NCBI GenBank assembly: GCA_965199975.1
Contig: OZ241340.1
Location: 682,001 to 746,000 of the forward strand
Direction of reading: 5' to 3'
Source of the DNA: JASLDZ01 sp965199975
GTDB lineage: Bacteria; Pseudomonadota; Alphaproteobacteria; Caulobacterales; Caulobacteraceae
Length of the DNA: 64,000 nucleotides
Shown here one piece after another: positions 15,531-23,847 of this stretch. Positions within the stretch are counted from its first letter, which is position 1. Each line of letters begins with the position of its first letter. The notes beneath the pieces are model-generated. The model was given only the letters and a program-made list of their open reading frames with translations. It made no database searches and was not told the origin of the DNA. The position numbers and the translations under genes were made by a program.

Positions 15531-16984
15531 GAGACGGGGACGAGCAGGCGGCGGCCGTCGGCGCTCTGAAACACTGGTGTGCTGTGGCGGGCGACGATCG
15601 CCCGGACCGGATCGGCCACGTCTCCAAGGCGGGCGGGGTGTGGCGCATCCAGCTGCACCGCGGCGAAGCTGCGCGTCGCCAGCGCACGCTCCAGCGCCGA
15701 GGCGTCGCCGCTTCTCAGCACGTGCTGGCCGTAGAGGAAGACGTCCAGCGCGAAGGGCTCGCCGGCCCAGTAGCACAGGGCCAGCGTCTCGCACGCGACC
15801 GGACCGGGCGTGGCGGAGATGCGGCGCTGCATCTGCGTCCAGGCGGCCTGCGCCGACGCATGGCCCCGCACCTCCGCGTAGGAGGCGCGGGCGGTGAGCG
15901 GGACCAGCACGACGAACGGCGCGAGCAGCCAGGCGAGCGGGCGCATCGTCCACGCCTTTGCGTCCTCGGCGGGGCGCGGCAGAGCGACCGCGCCGCAGAT
16001 GCACAGCGCGATGAGCGCCTCGAAATGCGCGTTGACGTTCACCCCCTCGCCGCTGCGCTGCAGCACGCCCAGCGGTACGCTGATCGCCACGGCAAGCAGC
16101 AGGAGGTCGAGCCGCGGGTCGGCGCGCCGCCGTCGCAGCAGGCGGGCGCCGAGCGCCAGCAGCGGGACCACGGCCAGGACCGGCAGGGCGGCCTTGAGCA
16201 TGCGCACGGCCGAGTAGCGCCGGTCGGCCTGCAGCAGGTCGACGACCATCACCGGTCCGTAGGCGGCGAGGCAGACCGTGGCGCAGGCGAGCAGCGCCGC
16301 CGCCGCCGCCGCCAGCCACACCACCAACGCGCGCCGATGATGCAGCGCCAGCCACAGGGTTGTGGCGAGGGGGAAGGCCACGAGGTTGTGCTTGACCATC
16401 CCGCCCGCGACCATCAGCAGCGCCGCGGCGGCGGTGCGCCCGGTCGTGGGCCCGGCGTCGGGATGGCGCGGCAGGATGACGACGAGCCCCGCGGTCATCA
16501 GGGCGTGGGCCAGCCACTGCGGGTCGTCCATGGCCAGGTAGCCGCGGTACTGCGTGGCGGCGAAGCCCAGCAGCAGGAAGGCGCCGACAGTGGCGGCGAA
16601 TGGCGCCCGGTCGGCGAACCGCCTCACCGCGAGGACAACCCCGATGGCTACCGCGATCACCGACATCAGCGCCACGAGCCGGCCGGCCACGATAGGGTCG
16701 CCGACGAGGCGGCCGAGCCCGCCGACCAGATAGAACGACAGCGGCGGGTAGTTGTCGCCGGTGAGGCCCCCGGGCGGCGGGTACAGCGGGCCCGCCCCCA
16801 GGGCCGCCGCCGCCTGGAAGGCGTTCCAGCCCTCGTTGGGATTGGACGAGATGCGGGCCGGAATCAGCCAGACGCGGGTCGCCGCGCACGCCGCGATCGC
16901 GAGCAGGGCCGCCGCCGCGCTCTGTCGCGCACGCAGGCGGCGAGCGGGCGAGACAGGCGGGCTCACCACCCGATGCTCATGCAT
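15527..16984 (-). CDS. GT-C family membrane glycosyltransferase-like protein
   Basis: A 485-residue polytopic protein (about 10-12 helices) with a large terminal soluble part. After the first helix comes an extracytoplasmic loop with SSNPNEGWNAFQAA, where the acidic residue matches the catalytic loop position of GT39/GT83-type enzymes, and a later GDNYPPLSFYLVGG. It likely uses a polyprenyl-phosphate sugar at the periplasmic face, matching the GT2-GtrA gene it overlaps. It is the first gene of the six-gene operon. Subfamily and acceptor are uncertain. Confidence 0.75.
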   Translation of the reverse strand: MHEHRVVSPPVSPARRLRARQSAAAALLAIAACAATRVWLIPARISSNPNEGWNAFQAAAALGAGPLYPPPGGLTGDNYPPLSFYLVGGLGRLVGDPIVAGRLVALMSVIAVAIGVVLAVRRFADRAPFAATVGAFLLLGFAATQYRGYLAMDDPQWLAHALMTAGLVVILPRHPDAGPTTGRTAAAALLMVAGGMVKHNLVAFPLATTLWLALHHRRALVVWLAAAAAALLACATVCLAAYGPVMVVDLLQADRRYSAVRMLKAALPVLAVVPLLALGARLLRRRRADPRLDLLLLAVAISVPLGVLQRSGEGVNVNAHFEALIALCICGAVALPRPAEDAKAWTMRPLAWLLAPFVVLVPLTARASYAEVRGHASAQAAWTQMQRRISATPGPVACETLALCYWAGEPFALDVFLYGQHVLRSGDASALERALATRSFAAVQLDAPHPARLGDVADPVRAIVARHSTPVFQSADGRRLLVPVS

Positions 16985-17041
16985 GCATGCGACGCAGGTC
17001 GAACCCCGGGGGCGCTCGCCTGGGGAAGCGCCCGGACGCGC

Positions 17042-17233
17042 CTACCACCCCTCCGGCGCGGGCGGCGCGGGGGCGGGAGGGGCGCCCGGCTCCGGCGCGT
17101 CGCTGCGCCGATGCAGGTGAGGCCGGTGGGGGTGCGGCCCCTTGGGCATCGAGATGTGGACGGGGCGGGCGCCCGCAAGCGTCGGCGCTCCCAAAAGCGC
17201 GCTGGCGGCGAGGGCGGCGAAGGCTGATTTCAC
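17042..17233 (-). CDS. Small exported His/Pro-rich protein
   Basis: A 63-residue frame starting at GTG 17233. It has a signal-peptide-like start (VKSAFAALAASALLGAPTLAGA) and a short mature part rich in His, Pro and Arg, including PKGPHPHRPHLHRRS. It recalls small exported proteins with a possible metal-binding His run. No family is recognised. The ribosome-binding site is weak. A longer frame reaching 17395 exists, but the signal peptide favours the short form. Confidence 0.45.
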   Translation of the reverse strand: MKSAFAALAASALLGAPTLAGARPVHISMPKGPHPHRPHLHRRSDAPEPGAPPAPAPPAPEGW

Positions 17234-17427
17234 GGCGTCACCAGGAAGCGCGGCGGAGAGGGCCGAGTATCGCCGGATCGGCGTCGCCGTCCAGGGTTCG
17301 CGCTCGTCACCTTCGCGCACGATCGAGGGTCCCGGCTGGAGACCCTGCGCGCAGGCGCGACTTCCTTGCGCGGGCGATCTAAGGGACATGCGCAAGGCGC
17401 GTGCGGCGCGCCAGGACGCAGGATCAG

Positions 17428-18558
17428 ATGACGCCCGTTCTGCAGCGTGACGCCGTCGTCCTCGGCGCCCCGCCCCCCCATGTCGCGCCTTCCGCCGCCG
17501 ACTTCGTGCGGGGCGCGGCGGAGTTGACGCGCGACCTCGGCGTCGTCCGCCCGGCGATCTACTGGGCCGACCTCGGAGCGAGCACCGTGGTCGGCTACGC
17601 CGCCCTTGCCGTCGCGTGCCTGGTGCGCACGCCGGCGCCGCGCATGGCCGCCGCGCTTCTCGCCGTCCTCGCCCTCTACCGTGCGGTGAGCTTCATCCAC
17701 GAGCTCACGCACCTGAAGCCTGGCGCGGCGCCTGGCCTGCACTTCGCCTGGAACCTGCTGGTCGGCGCGCCGCTGCTGGTCCCCGCCTTCATGTACGAGG
17801 GGGTGCACCACCTTCACCATGCACGATCGCGCTACGGCACCGCGGAGGATCCCGAATACATGCGGCTGGCCGCGATGGGGCCGCTCGCGCTAGCGGGCTT
17901 CGTCGCGGGGGCCGCCCTGGCCCCTGTCGCCCTTCTGGTGCGCTTCGCCGTGCTGGCGCCCGCGTCCGCCCTCATCCCTGCGCTGCGCGCGTGGGTGGTG
18001 GCGCGCGCCTCGGCGCTGGCGATCAACCCCGTCTTCCGCCGCCGGGCGCCCACTGGCGAGGCGCGCCGCAGGTGGCTGATCTGGGAGTGTGTCACCGCGC
18101 TCTGGGCGTGGGCGCTGATCGGCGCGGTGATGACGGGGCGGCTCCGCCTCGACGCCTTCCTGGTGGCGCTGGGCGTCGCCTCGGGCGTGGCGGCGCTCAA
18201 TCAGGTGCGCACGCTGGCGGCGCATCTGTGGGAGAACGACGGCGAAGCCATGAGCGTCACCGAGCAGTATCTCGACAGCGTGAACGTGCCCCCGCCCGTA
18301 CTGCTTCCGGCCCTGTGGGCGCCGGTGGGGCTGCGCTACCACGGGCTGCATCACCTGCTGCCCGGCCTGCCCTATCACGCGCTGGGCGCCGCGCACCGGC
18401 GGCTGGCGGCGGCGTTGCCCGCCGACTCGCCCTACCACCGCGGCCATCACGCCGGGCTGTCGCCGCTCCTCGCGCGCCTGGCTACAGGCGCCCGCGCCGT
18501 CGGGCCCCGCGGTGACGACCAGCCATCCGCCGAAGCGTGCGCTTCGTCACCGCACTAG
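17428..18558 (+). CDS. Membrane fatty-acid desaturase family protein
   Basis: A 376-residue membrane protein with the histidine boxes of membrane di-iron desaturases and hydroxylases: HELTHL (about residue 91), GVHHLHHARSRYG (about 127) and YHGLHHLLPGLPYH near residue 310. It would introduce a double bond or hydroxyl into acyl chains at the inner membrane with O2. An acyl lipid of the neighbouring sphingolipid pathway is an attractive but unproven substrate. ATG 17428 is chosen because AGGATC stands just upstream; GTG 17401 adds nine charged residues. It ends 16 bp before the MaoC start. Confidence 0.85.
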   Translation: MTPVLQRDAVVLGAPPPHVAPSAADFVRGAAELTRDLGVVRPAIYWADLGASTVVGYAALAVACLVRTPAPRMAAALLAVLALYRAVSFIHELTHLKPGAAPGLHFAWNLLVGAPLLVPAFMYEGVHHLHHARSRYGTAEDPEYMRLAAMGPLALAGFVAGAALAPVALLVRFAVLAPASALIPALRAWVVARASALAINPVFRRRAPTGEARRRWLIWECVTALWAWALIGAVMTGRLRLDAFLVALGVASGVAALNQVRTLAAHLWENDGEAMSVTEQYLDSVNVPPPVLLPALWAPVGLRYHGLHHLLPGLPYHALGAAHRRLAAALPADSPYHRGHHAGLSPLLARLATGARAVGPRGDDQPSAEACASSPH

Positions 18559-18574
18559 AAGGAAAGCGGCGCCA

Positions 18575-19027
18575 GTGCCCGGTCTCTATTTCGATCAGTT
18601 CGAGGTCGGGCGCACCTTCGCCCACGAAATCCGGCGAACGGTCACCGACATGGACAACATGCTGTTCTCGTCCTTGACCTACAATCCGGCGGCCATCCAT
18701 ATCGACCACGCATACGCAGCGGGCACGGAGTTCGGCCGCCCGCTGATGAACTCGATCTTCACCCTGGGACTGGTGATCGGGCTCAGCGTGCAGGACACCA
18801 CCTTCGGCACGACCGTGGCCAACCTGGGCATGAGCGAGACGACCTTCCCGCTGCCCGTCTTCGCCGGCGACACGATCCGCGCCGAAACGACGGTGACGGC
18901 GATCAGGCCCTCGAAGTCGCGGCCGGGACAGGGGATCGTGACCTTCGAGCACGTCGGGCGAAACCAGCGCGACGAGATCGTCTGCCGCACGCTGCGCAAC
19001 GCCCTGATGCTGGCCAGGCCGCAATGA
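18575..19027 (+). CDS. MaoC-family dehydratase
   Basis: A 150-residue hot-dog fold protein of the MaoC/R-hydratase family, with the sequence YNPAAIHIDHAYA around the hydratase active-site segment. It would hydrate or dehydrate a 2-enoyl thioester. The start GTG 18575 has a good Shine-Dalgarno (AGAAGGAAA) upstream; a longer frame from 18512 is less likely. The stop overlaps the start of the CitE-like gene (ATGA), a common pairing in which the hydratase makes a beta-methylmalyl/mesaconyl-type thioester cleaved by the lyase. The exact substrate is not known here. Confidence 0.85.
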   Translation: MPGLYFDQFEVGRTFAHEIRRTVTDMDNMLFSSLTYNPAAIHIDHAYAAGTEFGRPLMNSIFTLGLVIGLSVQDTTFGTTVANLGMSETTFPLPVFAGDTIRAETTVTAIRPSKSRPGQGIVTFEHVGRNQRDEIVCRTLRNALMLARPQ

Positions 19028-19899
19028 GGCTGCGCTCGCTGCTGTTCGTGCCCGGCGACAGCGAACGCAAGTTCGCCAAGGCGCAAAGGTTGGGCGCCGA
19101 TGCGCTGATCCTCGACCTCGAGGACGCGGTGGCGCCCTCGCGGAAGGACGCCGCGCGTGCGCTGGTCGCGGCCGCGCTCGACGACGCCAGCCCGCGCGAC
19201 TGGGCCTTCTTCGTGCGCCCCAATCCGTTCGACACCGGGCTGACGCTCACCGACCTCGCCGCGGTGGTGAAGCCGGGGCTGGACGGCCTCCTCCTCCCCA
19301 AGGTCGATGGCGTGGCCGACGTCGTGCGCGCGGCGCACTGCCTCGACGCGCTCGAGGCCCGGGCCGGGATGGCTCCGGGTGTGGTGAAGATCGCCGTGGT
19401 CGCCACCGAGACGCCCGCGGCCATGTTCGCGCTGGCCGGCTACGCGCCGGCGCATCCGCGCCTGGTGGGCCTGACCTGGGGCGCGGAGGATCTCGCCGCC
19501 GCGATTGGCGCCACCTCCAACAAGGAGGAGGAAGGCGGCTGGACCGAGCCCTACCGCCAGGCCCGCTCGCTGTGCCTCTACGCCGCCGCCAACGCCGGCG
19601 TCGCGCCCATCGACACGCTGTACGCCGACTTCCGCGACCCGGAAGGCTTGGAGCGCGACTGCCGCCGGGCGCGGCGCGACGGCTTCACCGGGCGCCTCGC
19701 CATCCACCCCGACCAGGTGGCCACCATCAACCGCTGCTTCTCGCCATCGGCCGAGGAGTTGGCGCAGGCGCGCACAATCGTCGCCGCCTTCGCCGCTCAG
19801 CCCGACGCCGGCACGCTGGGGATCGACGGCAAGATGTACGACATCCCCCACCTCAAGGCCGCCAGACGCACCCTCTCCGCGGCAGGCGACGCCGCCTGA
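19024..19899 (+). CDS. CitE/HpcH-HpaI aldolase family lyase
   Basis: A 291-residue TIM-barrel CoA-ester lyase of the CitE-like (beta-methylmalyl-CoA/citramalyl-CoA lyase) type. Characteristic parts are RSLLFVPGDSERKFAKA at the N-terminus, ALILDLEDAVAPSRK (metal-binding Glu/Asp), VRPNPFDTG, ATETPAAMF, LTWGAEDLAAAIGA and FTGRLAIHPDQV. It cleaves or forms a C-C bond between a keto acid and an acyl-CoA. ATG 19024 overlaps the MaoC stop, so the pair is translationally coupled. No mesaconyl-CoA pathway genes surround it, so the role may be in side-chain or C5 acid breakdown. Confidence 0.88.
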   Translation: MRLRSLLFVPGDSERKFAKAQRLGADALILDLEDAVAPSRKDAARALVAAALDDASPRDWAFFVRPNPFDTGLTLTDLAAVVKPGLDGLLLPKVDGVADVVRAAHCLDALEARAGMAPGVVKIAVVATETPAAMFALAGYAPAHPRLVGLTWGAEDLAAAIGATSNKEEEGGWTEPYRQARSLCLYAAANAGVAPIDTLYADFRDPEGLERDCRRARRDGFTGRLAIHPDQVATINRCFSPSAEELAQARTIVAAFAAQPDAGTLGIDGKMYDIPHLKAARRTLSAAGDAA

Positions 19900-19991
19900 A
19901 CGCGCAGAGCGCGCGGCATTGGGCTAGGCCGACCGATAGTATGTCCGGATCAGGCTCGAGCATGTCGACACTGCATGCCGCGACTGTGGTC

Positions 19992-20183
19992 TCAGCGCTT
20001 GTCGATCTTTTCGCCCATGGTCTCGGCCATAGCGGTCGCGCCGGCGTCGTCGGCGGCGATGTCGGCGTCTTCGGGCGCCTTGCGGGCGGCTTCCAGGCCC
20101 GCCACCAGGGGATCGCCGGAGGCGGTGTCGTCCTGCGCGCCGGGCGCATCCTTCATCGGCGCAGGGGCGGGGTTGTCGGCCAT
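19992..20183 (-). CDS. Small hypothetical acidic protein
   Basis: A 63-residue acidic protein (start ATG 20183) rich in Ala, Asp and Pro, with a helical C-terminal half ending GEKIDKR. It has no signal peptide, cysteines or known motif. A good start context (GAGGAGCCCGACG upstream on the coding strand) and codon use like neighbouring genes support translation. Function is unknown; it lies downstream of another small gene on the same strand. Confidence 0.5.
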   Translation of the reverse strand: MADNPAPAPMKDAPGAQDDTASGDPLVAGLEAARKAPEDADIAADDAGATAMAETMGEKIDKR

Positions 20184-20251
20184 CGTCGGGCTCCTCGATC
20201 GTCGAGGGGAGAAGGCCGAGCCGACCCGCCCGTTCCCCTCGGCGCGCACCC

Positions 20252-20530
20252 TCAGCGCGACCGGGGCTTGCGCCCGGCCTTGGCCAGGTCGGCGCGGTAG
20301 TGGCGAATCTGATCGGACAGGCCGGAGCACATGTCGTCGTACTCCCCGTAGATGCGCAGTTCGCAGCTGTCGTGATAGGCGCGGCGCAGGCTCTCCAACC
20401 CTTCCGCGCTGGGCGCATCGGGGTCCGGGGCCGACGCGTCCGGCGTGGAGATCGCCGCGGCGACGGGAGCGGGCGGGGCGGGCGCGACGACCGCTTGCAA
20501 GGCGGCGGCGGCCAGGAGGGCGGCGATCAT
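20252..20530 (-). CDS. Small exported hypothetical protein with a Cys pair
   Basis: A 92-residue frame from ATG 20530; an upstream start at 20554 adds eight residues. The N-terminus (MIAALLAAAALQAVVAPA) looks like a signal peptide or anchor, followed by an Ala/Pro linker. A compact domain then carries two cysteines (DSCELRIYGEYDDMCS) that could form a disulfide in the periplasm. No family recognised. It lies between the histidine kinase and a small acidic protein on the same strand. Confidence 0.6.
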   Translation of the reverse strand: MIAALLAAAALQAVVAPAPPAPVAAAISTPDASAPDPDAPSAEGLESLRRAYHDSCELRIYGEYDDMCSGLSDQIRHYRADLAKAGRKPRSR

Positions 20531-20626
20531 CGGGTCGTCCGGTGAGGTTTCCACGGCTTGTGCCCTGGCGGCGCGGCGGAGAGAAGGCCGAGCCCAGGCG
20601 CTCCCCAGGCTCTCCCCAGGCTCTGC

Positions 20627-21928
20627 TCAGGCCGCGCGCACGCCGGCGGGCGCCGCCGAAGCCGGCTCCAAGGCGTCGCGAATGGCGGCGAACAGCAGAT
20701 CCGACTGGATGGGCTTCTCCACCACCGCCTGCATGCCGGCGGCGAGGTAGGTCTCGGCCATGCCGGGGTCCACGTTCGCGGTCAGCGCCAGGATCGGGAT
20801 CGCGCCCACAGGACCGGGCAGGGCGCGCAGGGCGCGGGTGGCCTCGATCCCGTCCATGCGCGGCATGCGAATGTCCATCAGCACGAGGTCGAAGGCGCCC
20901 GAGCGGGCCAGCTCCACCGCCTCCAGCCCGTCCCCGGCGGTCTCGGAGGTGGCGCCGAAGATGCGGCACAGCGTCTGGGCCACCATGCGGTTGGTCGCGT
21001 TGTCATCGACCACCAGCACGTGCGCCGCGCGGGGCAGGCGCTGGCTCATGACCGGCGCCGGCGCCTCGGCGCGCGGCGCGGCGACGCTGGCGCGCGGCAG
21101 CAGCAGATCGAGGGTGAAGGCCGCCCCGCGCCCCGGATTGTTGCGCGCGCGCAGCCGCCCGCCCATGGCCTCGGCGATGCGGCGCGACACCGCCAGCCCC
21201 AGCCCCGCCCCGCCCATGGCGCGGCCGAGCTCGGTCTGCGAGAAAGGTTCGAACACGCGCTCCAGCATGTCGGGCTCCAGGCCCGGACCGGTGTCGCGCA
21301 CCTCGGCGCGCACCCGCAGGCCGTCCGGCCCGGGATCGGCGGAGAGCGCCAGCTCGACGGCGCCCCCGCCGGCGAATTTCAGCGCGTTACCTAGAAGGTT
21401 GTTCAGCACCTGGCGCAGCCGCACGCCGTCGACCACCGCCTGGATGGCGGGGTCGCCGGTGTAGCTCATGTGCAGGCGAACGCCCTCGGCGCTCGCGCGT
21501 GGTCGCCACAGCGCCTCCAGCTCGTCCACCAGGGGATGCAGCGGCTCGGGCGCGGGGGTGAGCGTCACCCCGCCGGCCGCGCCATCGCCGCGGTGCAGCT
21601 CGATGGCGTCGGACAGGATGCGCAGCAGCGTGCGGGCGGACTCGGCCACGGTATGGGCGTAGCCCTTGGCCGGCGGCTCCAGCGGCTCCTTGTCGAGGAG
21701 TTCGGCCACGGCCAGCACCCCGTTCAGCGGCGTGCGGATCTCGTGGCTGAGCACGGCGATGAAGCGCGCGCGCTGCTCGGCCACGGCCTGGGCGGCGGCG
21801 AGCGCCTGGGCCGCTTCGGCGGCGCGCGCGGCGATCTCGCGGCGCACCGCGGCCAGCAGGTCGGCGCGGGCCAGCCCCTCGGGCGCCGGGTCGGCGAGCG
21901 CCTCGATGAGCGCGTCCAAGCGTGTCAT
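20627..21928 (-). CDS. Soluble hybrid histidine kinase with C-terminal receiver domain
   Basis: A 433-residue protein without membrane segments or a recognisable sensor. After a short coiled-coil (about 22-52) comes HisKA with SHEIRTPLNG (phospho-accepting His62). The HATPase domain follows (N box LLGNALKF about 178-185, G1 RDTGPGL, G2 GGAGLGLAVSRR about 239-250). Last is a REC domain (DD 308-309, phospho-acceptor Asp352 in LMDIRMP, Lys in EKPI). Such soluble hybrid kinases relay phosphate to a phosphotransferase, often in Caulobacterales cell-cycle or stress circuits. No partner is encoded nearby. ATG 21928 was chosen; a GTG two codons upstream is possible. Confidence 0.9.
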   Translation of the reverse strand: MTRLDALIEALADPAPEGLARADLLAAVRREIAARAAEAAQALAAAQAVAEQRARFIAVLSHEIRTPLNGVLAVAELLDKEPLEPPAKGYAHTVAESARTLLRILSDAIELHRGDGAAGGVTLTPAPEPLHPLVDELEALWRPRASAEGVRLHMSYTGDPAIQAVVDGVRLRQVLNNLLGNALKFAGGGAVELALSADPGPDGLRVRAEVRDTGPGLEPDMLERVFEPFSQTELGRAMGGAGLGLAVSRRIAEAMGGRLRARNNPGRGAAFTLDLLLPRASVAAPRAEAPAPVMSQRLPRAAHVLVVDDNATNRMVAQTLCRIFGATSETAGDGLEAVELARSGAFDLVLMDIRMPRMDGIEATRALRALPGPVGAIPILALTANVDPGMAETYLAAGMQAVVEKPIQSDLLFAAIRDALEPASAAPAGVRAA

Positions 21929-22072
21929 GCGGACTCCATACTGGCGCGATCCTACGCAGAGCGGGCTTGCCTCGGCGTTAAGCCGGGCGTCCCTTTTTGC
22001 GGCGCCGCAGCGATGGTGTAAGGGAGCGCGCCTCGCGGTCGACCTCCTCCCGCGCGCCCGACGACCATCGCC

Positions 22073-22780
22073 ATGCCCACCCCTCCCACCACCGCGCTCG
22101 TGCTGCATTCCGGCGGCCAGGACAGCTCGACGTGCCTGGCCTGGGCACTGTCGCGCTTCGAGCGGGTGGAGACGGTGGGCTTCGACTACGGCCAGCGCCA
22201 CGGCGTGGAGATGCAGGCGCGGCTGAAGGTGCGCGAGGCGATGGCGGCGCGCTTCGCGCAGTGGGCGCCGCGGCTGGGCTGCGACCACGTGCTGGACATC
22301 GCAAGCTTCGGCGCCGTGGCGCAAAGCGCGCTGACCGCCGACCGCGCCATCGAGATCGACGCGCGGGGCCTGCCCACCACCTTCGTGCCGGGCCGCAACC
22401 TCGTCTTCTTCGTCTACGCCGCCGCCCTGGCCGACCGGCGGGGGATCGACGTCCTGGTTGGCGGCATGTGCGAGACCGACGTCTCCGGCTACCCCGACTG
22501 TCGGCGCGACACGATCGATGCGCAGGAACAGGCGCTGCGCCTGGGCATGGCGCGCCCCTTCCGCATCGACACGCCGCTGATGCGGCTGACGAAGGCGCAG
22601 ACCTGGACGCTGGCCCACGACCTCGGCGGCGACACGCTGGTGGAGCTGATCGTGGAGGAGAGCCACACCTGCTACCGCGGCGAGCGCGGCGTCCGCCACG
22701 CCTGGGGCTACGGCTGCGGCGACTGCCCCGCCTGCGACCTGCGCGCCAAGGGCTGGGCCGAGTGGCGGGCCGCCGCATGA
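22073..22780 (+). CDS. queC: 7-cyano-7-deazaguanine synthase QueC
   Basis: A 235-residue adenine-nucleotide alpha-hydrolase fold enzyme that converts CDG to preQ0 with ATP and ammonia in queuosine synthesis. The PP-loop is LHSGGQDSS (residues 11-19), FDYGQRHGVE follows, and the C-terminal cluster TCYRG...GYGCGDCPACDLR provides four zinc-binding cysteines. It is the first gene of a queC-queE-queD operon. The 144-bp upstream leader shows no preQ1 riboswitch that I can recognise. Confidence 0.95.
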   Translation: MPTPPTTALVLHSGGQDSSTCLAWALSRFERVETVGFDYGQRHGVEMQARLKVREAMAARFAQWAPRLGCDHVLDIASFGAVAQSALTADRAIEIDARGLPTTFVPGRNLVFFVYAAALADRRGIDVLVGGMCETDVSGYPDCRRDTIDAQEQALRLGMARPFRIDTPLMRLTKAQTWTLAHDLGGDTLVELIVEESHTCYRGERGVRHAWGYGCGDCPACDLRAKGWAEWRAAA

Positions 22781-22790
22781 GCGAACGCCC

Positions 22791-23420
22791 GTGAGCTACG
22801 CCGTCAAGGAGCTCTTCCTCACCCTGCAGGGCGAGGGTGGCCAGGCGGGCCGCGCGGCGGTGTTCTGCCGCTTCGCCGGCTGCAACCTGTGGAGCGGGCG
22901 CGAGGCCGACCGCGCCACCGCCGCGTGCACCTTCTGCGACACCGACTTCGTGGGCCTGGACGGCGAGGGCGGCGGCCGCTTCGACACGCCAGACTCGCTC
23001 GCCACCGCGGCCGCTTCCCTATGGCGCGGCGACGGTGCGCGGCTGGTGGTGTGCACCGGCGGCGAACCCTTGCTGCAACTCGACGCGCCCCTGATCGCCG
23101 CCTTCCACGCCCGGGGCTTCGAGGTGGCGGTGGAGACCAACGGCTCGCTGGCAGCGCCTGCGGGCCTCGACTGGATCTGCGTCAGCCCCAAAGGCCTGAC
23201 GCCGCTCCTGCAGACCGCCGGGCAGGAGCTGAAGCTGGTCTTCCCCCAGCCCGACGCTCCGCCCGAGCGCTTCGAGCACCTGGCCTTCGAGCGCCTCCTG
23301 CTCCAGCCCATGGACGGCCCGGCGCGGGCCGCCAACACCCGCGCGGCGGTGGACTACTGCCTGGCCCACCCCCACTGGCGCCTCAGCGTGCAGACGCACA
23401 AGTTCATCGGCATAGCATGA
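22791..23420 (+). CDS. queE: 7-carboxy-7-deazaguanine synthase QueE
   Basis: A 209-residue radical SAM enzyme that rearranges 6-carboxytetrahydropterin to CDG. It has the unusual QueE cluster spacing CX14CX2C (Cys31, Cys46, Cys49), the N-terminal LFLTLQGEGGQAGR stretch that binds substrate, and TGGEPLLQ. It starts at GTG 22791, 10 bp after queC, and overlaps queD by 4 bp (ATGA). Length is normal for the family. Confidence 0.95.
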   Translation: MSYAVKELFLTLQGEGGQAGRAAVFCRFAGCNLWSGREADRATAACTFCDTDFVGLDGEGGGRFDTPDSLATAAASLWRGDGARLVVCTGGEPLLQLDAPLIAAFHARGFEVAVETNGSLAAPAGLDWICVSPKGLTPLLQTAGQELKLVFPQPDAPPERFEHLAFERLLLQPMDGPARAANTRAAVDYCLAHPHWRLSVQTHKFIGIA

Positions 23421-23794
23421 CCGCAGCCGAGCCCCGGTTCGAGATCACCAAGCGCGCCCACTTCGACGCCGCCCATTACCTGGAGCTGGGGCCGAAGGGC
23501 GAATACCGCCGCCTGCACGGCCACTCCTTCGAAGTGGAGGCGGCGGTGCGCGGCCCGCTCGTCGAGCCGCAAGGCTGGGTCGTCGACATGGGCGCGCTCG
23601 ACGCCGCGCTGAAGGCCTGCGCCGCCGCGCTCGACCACGGCCTCCTCAACGAGCACGCCGGGCTGGAGACGCCCACGCTGGAGCGACTGTGCCTGCACTT
23701 CGCCGCCCGCCTGCGCCCGGACTTCCCCGGCCTCGCACGCGTCACCGTCGGGCGCCCCACCATCGGCGAGCGCTGCAGCCTCGACCTCGACTGA
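23417..23794 (+). CDS. queD: 6-carboxytetrahydropterin synthase-type protein QueD (Cys of CxxxHGH replaced)
   Basis: A 125-residue 6-pyruvoyltetrahydropterin synthase-fold protein in the third slot of the queCED operon, expected to make 6-carboxytetrahydropterin from dihydroneopterin triphosphate. The zinc ligands His20 (HFDAAH), His34 and His36 (LHGHSF) are present, as are the DHGLLNE motif and a C-terminal GER. The catalytic cysteine that normally stands four residues before HGH is Tyr30 here (YRRLHGH). Another residue may replace it, or the lineage uses a variant site. It starts with ATG 23417, overlapping the queE stop. Confidence 0.88.
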   Translation: MTAAEPRFEITKRAHFDAAHYLELGPKGEYRRLHGHSFEVEAAVRGPLVEPQGWVVDMGALDAALKACAAALDHGLLNEHAGLETPTLERLCLHFAARLRPDFPGLARVTVGRPTIGERCSLDLD

Positions 23795-23847
23795 ACGGGC
23801 GCCCGGCCCGCGCGTTCGCAGGGCCTGCGATCTGAGGAGCGAGCACG

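Noticed and set aside
21929..22072. preQ1 riboswitch before queC
   Set aside because: No compact preQ1 pseudoknot pattern or A-rich tail was recognisable in the leader.
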